Shown: positions 26,421-37,013 of the stretch, piece by piece
Position numbering within the stretch: the first letter of the stretch is position 1
Layout: each line of letters begins with the position of its first letter
Assembly: GCA_002812745.2 (NCBI GenBank)
Contig: NCSJ02000010.1
Location: forward strand, 1-64,000
Length of the DNA stretch: 64,000 bases
Source: Scytalidium lignicola
Taxonomy: Eukaryota > Ascomycota > Leotiomycetes
Direction of reading: 5' to 3'
Made by a program: the position numbers and the translations under genes
Notes under the pieces: model-generated
The model's database searches: none
What the model was told of the DNA's origin: nothing
The model's input: only the letters and a program-made list of their open reading frames with translations

Positions 26421-27759
26421 ATGCGATACGTGAACCTTCCCTTCTTGCCAGCCTCCGTGCTGGTCCTCCTTATAAGCAATGCGGCTCGTGTCTCTGCTAT
26501 AACCAATGCACAATGGTTCGTTGATGATATCTGCAATACCAAATATCCTGGCTTCAGCACCGATGTTGTGCCCGAAGCTATCCAGATGGCCGCAGACCTG
26601 GTCGGCAAGCTTAACAGCAACGATGACTATAATGAGATTGTATTCCAGCAAATGTTCCATGGCAATGATGGCCAGAAAGGGGCCATCACACGTACGTATA
26701 GTTACATCGCATCTTATTATCTCGCTTCATCATCATACTAAGTGGGATGTTTTCGATGATAGAGAAATTCCAAAACATTGCCGCAATGACCCAAGCCGCC
26801 CAGCCCCAAGATGTCCATCTTATCATTACATGTGACAACGATGCAGGATTTGGCACGCCCATTGTACGGCCAAAAAACACACAAAACCCGAAAGACGTAT
26901 ACAATCATCAGGATTTCCACATGCGAGTAACACGATCGGTCGGGGCCAAGTGGGGATGTACAGGCGCAAATACACCGATCGCCCACACCATGTCCATAGC
27001 CCAGGATACGACGCCGACAAACAGACAGCCCTGGATGGATGAAGGATGGCAAACAACACGATCGCTGGTTAGCATTTGTGACCGGGTAGGGGGTAAGAGG
27101 ATTTTCGAACGATTCGGCACCCTGGACAAGCTGATCTCGCTCCTGGACACCTTCCAAGAAACAAATCCAAACCCGCAAACCCAAAAGGTCGGCACCGCAT
27201 TCCTCAATAATGCAGGCACCTTACCATTGCTAAGTCGTACTGTGCTGCACGAGTTTTTCCATACCAGAGTCGTGATTGATGGAACTGACGCCCAAATCAT
27301 CCAATCAGACGTTAGTAAGTGACCCTTCTTGAGCGGGTCGTCGATCCGTAGTTTTCTTTTTTATTTCGCGACTAACGCTGTATTTCCTTCCATGTAGTGC
27401 ACGACCAAGCTGCTGTCGGCGCCAAAGGGAAGGCGTACGGCTGGATACAGGCCGGTAAGCTCCCGGACAACTTGAAGATTAAAAACAACGACAACTATGT
27501 AAGTCCTCGAGACGCAATTTCCCTTGGTCCCCGTGCTTCCCCATTCTGATGTGCATAAAAGGCTTTCCAGGGTCAGATGCCAGCACTTTTTGACAAGGGT
27601 TGGCGGCTCCAGCAGAATCCTCCGGAGGCTTTCCAGAACGGCCTGATTGAGGCAATCGTCTCTATACCAAATCGCGTAAAGCGATATATCAACCAAAAGT
27701 GTCGTGATATACTGGAGAGGAGGAAGAGAGGCAGCGAATGCCTGGCTGCAATTCAATAA
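26421..27759 (+). CDS. Secreted HExxH metallopeptidase-like protein
   Basis: Four exons give a consistent 373-residue protein: 26,421-26,691, 26,763-27,314, 27,398-27,498 and 27,562-27,759 (27,571 is an alternative last-exon start, also in phase). Introns have GTACGT, GTAAGT and GTAAGT donors; the first has a CTAA branch about 20 nt before its acceptor. Residues 1-26 ('MRYVNLPFLPASVLVLLI'...) are a signal peptide. The zinc-binding motif HEFFH is at about residues 253-257. A downstream 'NNDNYAFQG' segment resembles the Asp-Asn-Tyr-Ala segment of fungal deuterolysin-like (M35) and Lys-specific metallopeptidases, in which an Asp often completes the zinc site. The likely role is extracellular proteolysis, but the exact family is inferred. 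This is the first intact gene right of the transposon nest. Confidence 0.8.
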
Positions 27760-28273
27760 TCATTGTGTATACTAGAGGGAGTGTCTTCTGAAACTTAAAA
27801 GAATATGTTCATCATTCATATGTATAGAGATATTTTAATACCAAATATTCTCAGTTTCTATCCAGTTTCTCAACTGCACATTTCCTAGCCATTGTTGCTT
27901 GATTAATCTTGATGATGCGGTTGTTAAATATAGCACTTTGTTTTTAATAATGAAACCTAATTAACCAATGTTATTGTTTTGCAATTGCTGTAGTGGTGAT
28001 AAAAGTAATAAGGAATGGCACATAATCCGAGTTCCCGCATTGCTAGGCTCACTGCTTGGTGCGTGATGTAGCAGAGTAGATTTGGCTCTGATAGAAGCAC
28101 AGCTGCCTCAGCAGTGTTGAACGGAATCCCTTTAAAAGGTTCTCCCTGACTCGTATTCCTTGATCAATCTCCGATATCAGCTCTTAGAACTGTACTCTAC
28201 TGTATATTAGAACACTGTAACCTGTATAAGAACAATCAAGCAATCTTACTCCTTTTAACTTTAACAAGCAACA
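27760..28273. other. Intergenic, no feature seen
   Basis: 3' flank of the metallopeptidase gene and 5' flank of the small exon at 28,274. It has normal to AT-rich composition and no convincing reading frame. Confidence 0.5.
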
Positions 28274-28288
28274 ATGCCTTGGACAGAG
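28274..28288 (+). pseudogene. Possible orphan first exon (MPWTE) with splice donor
   Basis: ATG CCT TGG ACA GAG is followed directly by GTAAGC and preceded by an A-rich leader ('caagcaaca'), which is how many small fungal Myb/SANT-like proteins beginning MPW-T/S start. No exon continuing such a protein is visible in the next kilobase, so if this was a gene it has lost its body. This is weak evidence from context only. Confidence 0.25.
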
Positions 28289-29571
28289 GTAAGCTTACTT
28301 TTTCTTATGTTGAGTAATCGTCGGGCCTTGCCTACTCAGCCTTTCTTTCCTTGCGTTTGTTCATACCTCCGTATTACAACCTCAACCGCTCACTGGCTCA
28401 ATGTGTGGATGAAGAACCACCTCATGTGTTATGAATGATTGAATAGCTTTACCACTATGCTGACTGACCCAAAAGGCACAATATTAGCGATCAACAGTTT
28501 ACTGAGCTTTGAGATCTAGATAGACAGATAGAGTCTACTACGCCCGGCTAAGCCTGAAAGGACACTAATACTATTGTACACAAGTTGTTTTCTTTGGTTT
28601 TATCTTATTCTTGTGATAGCATATACATATGGCCTGTTTCACTGGTTCCTGATGTCAACTTTGGTTTCCTTGTCTATCAGTAGCAAGATCAATATCCACT
28701 ATTTCCCCTGCATTCAGCTGGTGCTGTCATTGGTGAAGGACGACTGTGGGTTTGCGGTGGCGGCATTGATACAGTATATGCTACTCTATACAATAATTAA
28801 GAAAATAAGCTCTACCAATAAACGTGCCCCCTGATCGAATTCCATTGGAGGAAAATGCTTGAAGGGGAACAATTTCTGAGGCTAATCCTTGAGGCTTTGT
28901 TTCAGACACAATGCTTTCTTTCTAATAGGTCAATTTAGAGTTACCCTTTCCATCCTTACGCATCGCAAACCAAAAAATCCGCAGCAAGACGGAATAGTCC
29001 GCAACAAGACGGCATAGACCGCCAGCAAAGTCCGCAATTCCGACAGTGCGATCCCTACAAAAACCTTTACTCTCAATTTTCTTTTAGAATTTCTACTCAG
29101 TAAGCTTACTGCTTGGGCATTATCATTCAGCTTGTCAAACTAGGATTATCAGTGAGATTGATTTCGTGCAGCGGCTACAAAACTTGTTACTAACTTACGG
29201 TAGGTTAATGGGCGTGGGAGACAAAGCCTCCGCGTTTTGTATTCTTTTTAATATAAATTGTAATCTCCTGTTTAGCAAATATCGCAGCCTGGAGAGCTCT
29301 TTGTTTTGGGGAATCTATGTGGTACCGTAATGTGTGTTGGGGATATCACGTGATCTCATGTATATATAGTGGTAGCCGAATCAGCTGCAATATACAGGCC
29401 TCCGTCCCTCCTATTCTACCGCACCCTACCTTCTGATTGGTTGGCTGCACTCAGCTCTCCATGGCCACACAGCTCGATCACCTACACCAATATCGCTACC
29501 GTACGTAATCAACCATACAACCAGATTATTCTCCGGCAATATATCACTCGATAAATCAGGCATTGTCACAC
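28289..29571. other. Intergenic region with a short direct repeat
   Basis: No supported gene. An 86-codon open frame at 28,574-28,834 is hydrophobic but lacks homology cues. At about 28,977-29,040 a 'tccgcaacaagacgg' type unit recurs three times in imperfect form ('tccgcagcaagacgg', 'tccgcaacaagacgg', 'accgccagcaaagtcc'). The final 200 nt form the SAP gene promoter. Confidence 0.5.
29359..29368 (+). promoter_or_regulatory. Candidate TATA box of the SAP-motif gene
   Basis: The string 'gtatatatag' lies about 205 nt upstream of ATG 29,572, with pyrimidine-rich DNA ('cctccgtccctcctattc') between them. Position and sequence fit a fungal core promoter, but no start site can be seen. Confidence 0.4.
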
Positions 29572-30759
29572 ATGGAGGATCGTCCTAAACTTCGAGGACC
29601 TAGAGGTCTACGGCGTCCAACGCGTCCAACGCGTCCAATAATCACATGTCCTCATCCTAGAGAGGCTTTGCCCTCGGGCAAGTATAGATTTGAGCAGATA
29701 CAATACCGCACAAAAGATAGCTCCAAACTTCGACGTCTCCTCCGGGAACGGCACCTGACGGCTAGGGGCGAGCGAGAGCAGTTAATAGCTCGACTAGAGA
29801 ATTCAACCATCGACTACAACATGCTGACAGATAAGACCCTTGAACGGATGATCGGAGATCGAGCACTCCAGAATCCCGAGTATGGAACAAAAGAAGAGAA
29901 AATCAAACGGCTGAGGATCAATGATAGGCTGGATCGCGACACTGGTTCCTTGCAAGATGTTACTCTCCAACAGAAAATAATTGACCATGAGATGACGATG
30001 CATGGACTCTTTTTGAAGGAAGTTTACATTTTAAAATGTAAAAGCTACGCCAAGATGAAGCCTGAGAATCTCATGAAAGCTCTGCAAAAAAGAAATCTGC
30101 CTACGAGCGGTAGTACGCACGAATTAATCAAGCGACTTAGAACGTATGAATTCGAGGAAGTCATCGGTGAATTCAACAAAGTTCAAGAGCTCCAAAATGG
30201 ATTAAAGTTAAAGTTTGAAGAAAGAGTCGGGCATCCAGTAGATATTTCCACGATTGTAGGTGCAAGACAAGATGTGCTCGCATTTGCTGAAGACAGAGTC
30301 ATCCGAGGATCTACCCCGGTAAGAATACCAGAGGCCAGCGAGGTTGATGAGTTCGACTGGGGAGGAGCCCTCTGCAGCAGTTTGTTGCAGGATAAGCTAT
30401 TAGAGCTCTGCATGGGGAAGGGGATAGCTGGCGGTACAAACAATGTGGGCATGGGGAGGTTTGGAGATAACGGAAAGATGGATTATGAAAAATAAAGGGT
30501 TGCAAGCCTCATTGAAATGTGTGAACAACGCGGATTGGGGGTCAAGAAAATGGCTAAGAAGACTGACCTTGTAAGATTGCTTCATAGGAGTGATGACGAA
30601 AGGGAGGAAGTTCCACAAGACACGGTTATGGAAGACAGGACTGTAGAAGGTAGCGACGCGGGTAATCGAACTACAGAGGGCAGCCGTACAGTGAATAACA
30701 GCTCTAATTACTTACGTCGAGTTGAGCATGGGATGAGAGGGTCTTTAATGAACTTTTAA
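29572..30759 (+). CDS. SAP-motif protein interrupted by an in-frame TAA
   Basis: ATG 29,572 opens a 307-codon frame ending at TAA 30,493-30,495; the same frame then stays open for 87 more codons to TAA 30,759. Two SAP-type helix-loop-helix motifs are visible: residues about 47-77 ('SKLRRLLRERHLTARGER'...) and about 162-192 ('ENLMKALQKRNLPTSGST'...). A third lies beyond the stop ('SLIEMCEQRGLGVKKMAK'...), so the natural protein probably had three. SAP motifs bind AT-rich or scaffold DNA, so a chromatin or DNA-related nuclear role is inferred. Near the N-terminus a 9-nt unit ('cgtccaacg') repeats to give RPTRPTRP. CAA to TAA would create the stop. Alternatively a 48-nt intron with a weak GTTTGG donor (30,459-30,506) would remove it in frame. 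Confidence 0.7.
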
Positions 30760-31070
30760 CAGGGGAGCTTGTGACATGGCTTTATAGTTTGTTAAATCCT
30801 CTAAGTTTTGGATAGTCGGGTTAGGAATGTATTACTAGAGAGCAACACTTGTAAACTAAAGCATGACCAGTAAACGGAAGAGCAAGGAACTGGTACGGAT
30901 CACTTGAGAGAACACTGGCTCTCATGCTTTGAAACAAAACATTCAACACCTAATAAACGAATGAAAATTAGACCCACATAACGCTGTGATGAGTGCTTAG
31001 GGAATCTAGGTAGAGCTAGATTCTGATCAACTAATTAAAAGGAGCAAAAAGGAGGCTCAAATCGGCAGAA
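30760..31070. other. Intergenic, 3' regions of two converging genes
   Basis: About 310 nt between the SAP frame (plus) and the nuclease-fold gene (minus). No further feature seen. Confidence 0.6.
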
Positions 31071-31883
31071 CTATCTGCGTAAATACCACTGGTTTGCAGG
31101 CATTGGATTTGCAGATTGCCAACTGCCAGCGCCAATTTCCAAGCTAAGGAAAAGAAAACACTCTCTCAGAGAGACCTTATTTTCGTAAACAGCAGCAATA
31201 GGACCTCTGACTTTTTGAGATTTAGTGTTGTGACGTATGATGTTAGACGAGTACAATGCATATCTGGTTGCATCGTTGAAATCCACGTCCTGCATTATAA
31301 ACACGGTTTCTTCGTAGGTACTCATGAACCCATACTTGCATCGAGTACTCCACATGTACTCGGCGATTTGGCCAAGCCATTTCTGGCGCTTAGCTGGATC
31401 TTGCATTGCTCCCGTTAAGTCGTGACACCACGGAGTTTTGACCTCTCCAACCACTCTTATTCCTCCATCGTCTGCTAAACAGGCAATGTCTGGGGTTCTT
31501 ACTACGCCCTGATGGTTGCAAGAGGCGAAATCTCCAAATCTGCAGAGTATTCCAGTATCTCGATAAACACCCGTAATTGGCTGGCATACGTTCTGGCAAA
31601 AACGCGCTTGTACAGAGGCTTCATCTCCAACAAATAGTTGTTCATATGAAATGTGATTTTGTGACACGCCAGGTGTCGGAAGATGCGCCAGTTGGTGTTT
31701 ACTTAGATTTGCATTATTACAAATCTGTCGAACATCTCGTTCAAAATTGTCCCAGTGATATATATTTGCCACTACTCTCGTTTTATGGATTGCCCTTGAA
31801 TGTGTAGTATTTGGTCCAATGACCAAATCTGGGATTCGGCTTTCCACCACTCCGCGAGGGGTTTTCGAATAGGCAAAAGGCAT
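31071..31883 (-). CDS. PD-(D/E)XK nuclease-fold protein
   Basis: A single 270-codon exon starts at ATG 31,883. Residues 131-149 read PDIA...GEVK, that is P-D, a short beta hairpin, then E-x-K, the catalytic signature of the PD-(D/E)XK fold, followed by 'TPWCHDL'. Further on, 'GQIAEYMWSTRCKYGFMSTY' and a Ser/Arg/Glu-Cys-Phe segment match a fungal family whose members share 'GQI..YM....KYGFLSTY' and a restriction-endonuclease-like core. Family knowledge suggests DNA-targeting or effector-like (Crinkler-related) roles, but the activity here is inferred. All three core residues (D132, E147, K149) are present. An acceptor-like 'cacag' just before the ATG leaves open an upstream exon. The neighbouring kinase-like gene lies 291 nt upstream on the same strand. 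Confidence 0.75.
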   Translation of the reverse strand: MPFAYSKTPRGVVESRIPDLVIGPNTTHSRAIHKTRVVANIYHWDNFERDVRQICNNANLSKHQLAHLPTPGVSQNHISYEQLFVGDEASVQARFCQNVCQPITGVYRDTGILCRFGDFASCNHQGVVRTPDIACLADDGGIRVVGEVKTPWCHDLTGAMQDPAKRQKWLGQIAEYMWSTRCKYGFMSTYEETVFIMQDVDFNDATRYALYSSNIIRHNTKSQKVRGPIAAVYENKVSLRECFLFLSLEIGAGSWQSANPMPANQWYLRR

Positions 31884-32174
31884 CTGTGTGATAAAGTGTC
31901 AAATGAAACTTCTAGGATACTAAGAGTCTGTATAAAGAACCAGCTTCTGGATATGTATGAGTAAGAAGCGTCGAATATTCGAAAGTGCGTGAACCTCAAA
32001 GGTGAACCTAAAGCAATCTAAAATCATGTATTTATCTAGTCTTAGAAGGCCCTTCGAAGATATATTGTATCTACAAAACTTGGTAATTAAATTAACTAAT
32101 GCTTAACATAAAATCACATCAAACACAATTATAAACATTTTTAAAAGTTCTATTTTTAAATCTCTTTTAAAATC

Positions 32175-33415
32175 TTACTTAAGTAGCCATCCACCTCCTC
32201 CTGGCACCTCCTCCAGCTCTTGCAAGAACCAACCCTTAAGGCTACGCTCGTTCCATTCATTTAAAGAAGATGCTTGTGACCACGATTTAAAATCAACAAA
32301 GTAACTAAAACAACGTTTCTTTTTAGCTTCTGTTGAAAAAGNAAAATTGGTATGATGACTTTTATTAACTTACCACTTCTTATTCACATCATCCCATAAA
32401 AGATTGTCGCTACTGTAATCGTCATTAACTACTCCACATCGCCAAGATTCCCTAAAAGAGACTTATCAGACTGTTTCTACTTTTAAAGAAGTTAGAACAG
32501 GAGAACATACTTATGTGCAACTTCAAGTGCTTGGCGGATTTCTTCTCGTTTAGAATAAGGTTGTTGACGGAAGTGTTCAATTGGTTTGCCGGGGCATTTC
32601 GTCATGAGAAGATAGAGAAGATAACCTCCTGGAACCCACATATCTTCCTCTTGCTTACATTGCATAAAATTGATTAGTGCTGGTGTTGATCTGCAGCCAT
32701 GTGTTGTAAGAGTTTTGAGTCCTTCTAATTCGTCTTTTGCATATTCTGGAAGGTTGTCGCTGGCTTGCAATGCCCGTGACCGAAGTCTATCAGATTCAGT
32801 ACCACCATGTGGAATTCTGCGTAAAATAAATTAGCATTAGTTGCGTAACGATAAAATCCTCGGAGGGTAGATAAAATATACGCACTGCATGTGGATCTTT
32901 ATCACATGTTCAGTTCCAGATCCCCCAACTTCCATGCACGAGAATGGAACCCAGGCTCCAGCAGGATACGTTGGCCCAACTGTTATCGGCCATTGGTTAT
33001 ATCCTTCATCAGCAAGCTTTGCACCTAGTTTCCAAGTAGTAGCTGGCTTGCCATCACGTTCTGGAAAGTCAATTTGCATGCCTTCCCAGAAGTTTCCGAA
33101 CCAATGCATTTTTGGATACTTGAATTTCAAGAAATCAAAGATGGCACAATCAGAGGAAAATGGAAGAATCTCAATAGGTTAAAAGAGCTTGAAAAAGTCA
33201 AATAGATGTGGAGAATGAGGAGTGTAGACTTATTGAAGTTGTGCATGACATAAATGTGACGATTAACTAACTGCTCTAGACTTAGTCTTCGGGTACGGGT
33301 CTACTTTATTCCATAGATTCCTTGTACTTCCGTACTGTACTTTAGGCATTCCTTTCCTAGCTTGAGAGCTAATCTGGTCCACTTCATGTTTTGGATTACA
33401 GTATACTGAAGTCAT
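32175..33415 (-). CDS. Fungal kinase-like (phosphotransferase-fold) protein
   Basis: Five exons give an intact 313-residue frame: 33,415-33,272, 33,169-32,886, 32,816-32,511, 32,451-32,374 and 32,304-32,175, all with GT-AG borders and matching phases. The last acceptor is 'ttttag' at 32,306-32,305, which yields KKCYFVDFKSW; the nearer 'caacag' would hit a stop. Landmarks are 'EHVIKIHMQ' (a Lys-containing strand), 'LKTLTTHGCRSTPALINF', 'DDMWVPGGY'-like 'DMWVPGGYLLYLLM', 'CGVVNDDYSSDNLLWDD' (catalytic-loop equivalent with Asp and Asn) and 'CYFVDFKSW' (DFG/DFE equivalent). This pattern is common in uncharacterised fungal protein-kinase-like genes. The substrate is unknown. An N in intron 4 (32,342) does not affect coding. 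The start is the first in-frame ATG, and an upstream exon cannot be excluded. Confidence 0.75.
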
Positions 33416-33610
33416 ATTGCCGTCCGATGCATAAATCTCTAACTTTTCAACCACCAGTTAAGGTTTGACTAACAATTTCATATCTTGTGCTATTTTTATT
33501 TGCAACTACTATTCAAAACTCGGGTGTTTCCACTTCTCGAGTCGTTTTATCTACTAAGGCTTGCTCTTAGGATCCAAGCAAGATTTGATCGGTCCGTGAA
33601 AGCTTCTACA

Positions 33611-35032
33611 ATGGAATCTGCAATAGCTTTCATCTCTCGAAGGTTAACTGGGACATTTCGGGCTGCAATTCGAATCTTGAATTATGACTTGGAATCTTCT
33701 TCGGATTCTGACTCAAATTGCTACTCTGACTGCCACTCTGACTGCCACTCAGGCTGCCACTCAGATTGTCGTTCAGATTGTCGCTTGGATTTTCAAAGAG
33801 TATTCGAAGATACTGATAGTGGATTTGACACTGAAGAAGATGCAGCCACTGAGATACCATATGCGTATTTGCCTACCGAAAAGTTATCAAAACTTCCATC
33901 AGACATTATTTACATCATTGTTCGATATCTTCCATCGGAATCTGCAGTAATGCTAACGTTAACATGTCGATATTTATTCTACATTCTGGAAGAAAAATAT
34001 TTGCAACCATTAGATCAATTTGGTGACACTTTTTATAATATTTTATTATTATTCGAACACGAGTTTCCAGATCATATCGCTTGTTATTCATGTTACTGTT
34101 TACATCATATCACCAAGCAAAAGGCTATCCAATATATCCCAAAATCACGAAACCAAATTTTTAAAGATTTTCATCTTCACAGTCAGACTGCTCACGAAAG
34201 AGTTTACAACCACTCCATGTTCTTTTTTAGCTCAACACTATTCCGAATGGCGATGAAACAATTTCGACAAAAACGAAATGATGCTGAATATTATTTAAAC
34301 CTTTTATCACCAAAAGAGTTAATATTATACAATCCATCAATTCTTCAATGGAGCTGGTCATTAGCAAAAATATATGGAAATGAATTGTTTATTCGTCGCC
34401 AAACAATTTGGACATCGTATCAATTGGAGTTTAACTCATTACAAGCTCAACGTATATGTGCTCATGTTTTAATGCTTTATAAGCACGAGAGAATGTTTTG
34501 TTATTATTCATGGTTCCCATTAACTAGAATGGCGACATTTGATCCTCATAGTATGAGAGATTATCATAAGATATTTCAATGCCAGTTTTGTTATACTGAA
34601 TTTTACATCAGTTTCAAAAACCTTGACAGTAAATCTATTTCGTTGCTTTGTACGGTATGGCACAACTTTGGTGAAGGAAAGTCAACGTTTGATCCAAAAT
34701 GGTAAAGTTATATAAACGAAGAATTCTTTTTTACGCTTGAGGAAATTGATGAAGTTAACTTTCGACCTGGATCAATCAAGGATACATTTGAGCAAGGATC
34801 AGACTTGGGATTCGATCCGCTTATTACTCCCTCAGAAAAAGGAGATCTATTGAGGATTAATAAAGCGCTGAGAAAGAACAGTAAAAGGAAAACCAGCTGT
34901 CTAAGAAAGCGTATAGATGAATTTTTCAACCACAGGCGTGATCTATATGTGGGATGTAGGGATCTGTTGAAACCACATGAAGAGATATTAATGAAACATG
35001 GGTTCAGTGGCGGTGAACTTGACTTAGTTTAG
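33611..35032 (+). CDS. F-box protein interrupted by an in-frame TAA
   Basis: ATG 33,611 opens a 364-codon frame to TAA 34,703-34,705, and the same frame stays open for another 108 codons to TAG 35,032. An F-box lies at residues about 93-130 ('KLPSDIIYIIVRYLPSES'...), so the protein should recruit substrates to an SCF ubiquitin ligase. Residues 37-58 contain an SDCH/SDCR four-residue repeat encoded by a 12-nt unit (33,724-33,785). The text before the stop ('FGEGKSTFDPKW') and after it ('SYINEEFFFTLEEID', then 'FRPGSIKDTFEQG') together fit the usual C-terminal region of fungal F-box proteins, so the stop falls inside the natural protein. CAA to TAA would create it. An 87-nt intron from GTATGG at 34,655 to 34,741 is a formal alternative but would remove the conserved text. 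Confidence 0.75.
33724..33785 (+). repeat. 12-nt coding tandem repeat in the F-box gene
   Basis: About five imperfect copies of a 'tctgactgccac'-like unit encode Ser-Asp-Cys-His/Arg repeats. The unit is a multiple of three, so copy-number change would keep the frame. Confidence 0.8.
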
Positions 35033-36532
35033 TTGTGATAATTAAAGTTAGGATAAGTAGTTAGTCAGATTAATTTTAGTAGGAAAAATTCCAATAAGTT
35101 AACTCCTAGAGAATATAGCATATTCCTCTGCTAGTGTTTGGTTCTTGTGACATTCAAAGATTAGGTTCGAAATCATTGATTTAAATGATGTGTCGGAATG
35201 GATAACAAATTTTGATAGTAGAACGGTTGTAATAATATATTCTCGATGAGAAGGGTGGAGGGGTATACGTATCTTTTGACCGTAATATGTGCCGGAAATT
35301 TTCAACATAGGATTAATTCTTCAATAGAATTGTGTCCACCGTAGCAGCTTTATCAATCAATGCTTCCTAAAGACACCAAATAACCTAAGATTCAACAGCA
35401 AAAAAATGTATGAAGTACCGAAATCTGTTTATTATGAGCATATTTGTAGATCTGTGCAGGGGACACTGGGAGCAAGTACCACTAAAGTTCGCAAGGACAA
35501 ATCGAAACAGTATGAAGAGGGCAAAGCCAAATACAGTGGATGGCGAGTCTGTTGCTAATGAATGGTGCATGCTGCGTTAATAGATAGACAAAACTAAGTT
35601 GCCTAGAACCACTCCGGTTTATAAAAATATTCAACCAAAATATTTTTCGCTTCAAGTGAGAATACTCCGAGCTACTAAATAGTCACCAAATATGCTTTCT
35701 CTCAATACAGATGGAATACCTACAGGAATTTATCTAGGCATCATTGTGATTTATTGATGAAAATGCGCGTTTGCACGAGATGGAGCTTGTCATTTTGTTA
35801 GCGCATTGAGAGTACCACTAGCGTAACCCGCCTGGAAACCGTTGTTCAGGTACCCGCAATGAGGCTGAACTGGACGCATGCGATGCCAAGCAGCACAACC
35901 ACACGTTATTGGACAACCCCGCGTAAATCGAATTAGGGCGATATATCTATCTGATCATCATTACTTGCTTATTAGATATTCTGATAGCTAGAGTTATAGA
36001 GTTTTAATGGATTACTTTTGCAAAGTTATTTCATAGAATAAATCGGAATGACAGTATTGCGATTATAGTAGTAAAGGAAGCTCAGCAGGATATGTTAGGA
36101 AGAATCAGGATCAAGGGTGGACAAACTAAGGCATTCAACAAAATGAATCAGAATGAGGCAATAATACATATGCGTTTTCCAATATGATTTCCTTTTGTTT
36201 TTTCTACAAGGGCTTTGTTGAAAGCAGGGGGTTGTGTAAGCTCTCAAAGAACTGGAAACCTCCTCCAGCTATCTACCACGACGTGTGCTCCCGCAGTTGA
36301 CCTCTTGGATAGTAAAATCAAATGACCGCAAGCTCTTATTCCCATTTTTGCCTCCCATGTACAAATATCGCACTACAGCCCCCATCCTGCCGCGGAAAAA
36401 GGTCTTGAGAAGCATTAATTAGAATCTTCGAAATCTTTTCCGCAGGGAGTTATAAAATCGGATGTAGAATATCCATAGCTCTAGTTTTGCGAACAGTGTT
36501 AGAAAACCCATTATGGGAGATATTGTCTTGCT
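35033..36532. other. Intergenic, about 1.5 kb, no supported gene
   Basis: A 69-codon minus-strand frame beginning at a real ATG (35,308) and ending at 35,099 is the only candidate. It has no domain, no signal peptide and AT-rich codons, so I do not call it. Otherwise normal non-coding DNA. Confidence 0.5.
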
Positions 36533-37013
36533 TTAGCTCACCTTTGACCATGCGTTACCGGCCCAGAACCATCCTGTGAGGTAGTTAGTTTTAGGCCTTT
36601 CCCTCTCCAAGACTCGACCACGCTACGGGTTTATGTTGCTTACCGGTCTGCATCAACTCTTCTCCCTTGTAGTTGAGTGTGGACGTGCACGTGGCCTTGA
36701 TTTGCTCTATGGCGTCGTTGAGCTCCTCAACCCTGCAGGGATTGGGATGATAATTGCACATGAAAACATCGGTAGCAATAGCACCGTTCCTGCTACTGCG
36801 CATAAACCTCAGGTTGTCTCTCAATTTTGTGCCTCCACGTTCCCAGCATAGATCGTAGAGTGCTTTGAATGCTTCATCAAAAGACGACTTGGATACGTAA
36901 TCGCCTTCGTTGCATTCAACTCGATGGTCGCCCGGCCAATCGACTGCGGCCGCAGGCGTGACGGCAAGGAAAGACAGCGCAATGGCCTTGAACACAAGCG
37001 TACTAACCAACAT
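36533..37013 (-). CDS. Small secreted cysteine-containing protein
   Basis: Two exons (37,013-36,644 and 36,573-36,533) give 136 residues. The intron has a GTAAGC donor, an ACTAAC branch and a CACAG acceptor, so the last 13 residues read 'WFWAGNAWSKVS' and not the open-frame continuation. The N-terminus 'MLVSTLVFKAIALSFLAV'...AAA is a signal peptide of about 22 residues. The mature part is about 114 residues with five Cys, several in a spacing that suggests disulfides, and a family-like 'GWFWAGN' tail. Small size, secretion and Cys content fit an effector-type or other apoplastic protein; no function can be assigned. The preferred start is ATG 37,013; the longer frame upstream uses a non-ATG codon. 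Confidence 0.75.

Noticed and set aside
26747..27322. 191-codon frame as a separate gene
   Set aside because: It is exon 2 of the metallopeptidase-like gene plus intron sequence; signal peptide and phases require the exon starting at 26,421.
32305..32371. Frameshift in the kinase-like gene before its last exon
   Set aside because: The 'caacag' acceptor leads to a stop, but the next acceptor ('ttttag' at 32,306-32,305) restores phase and the conserved CYFVDF text.
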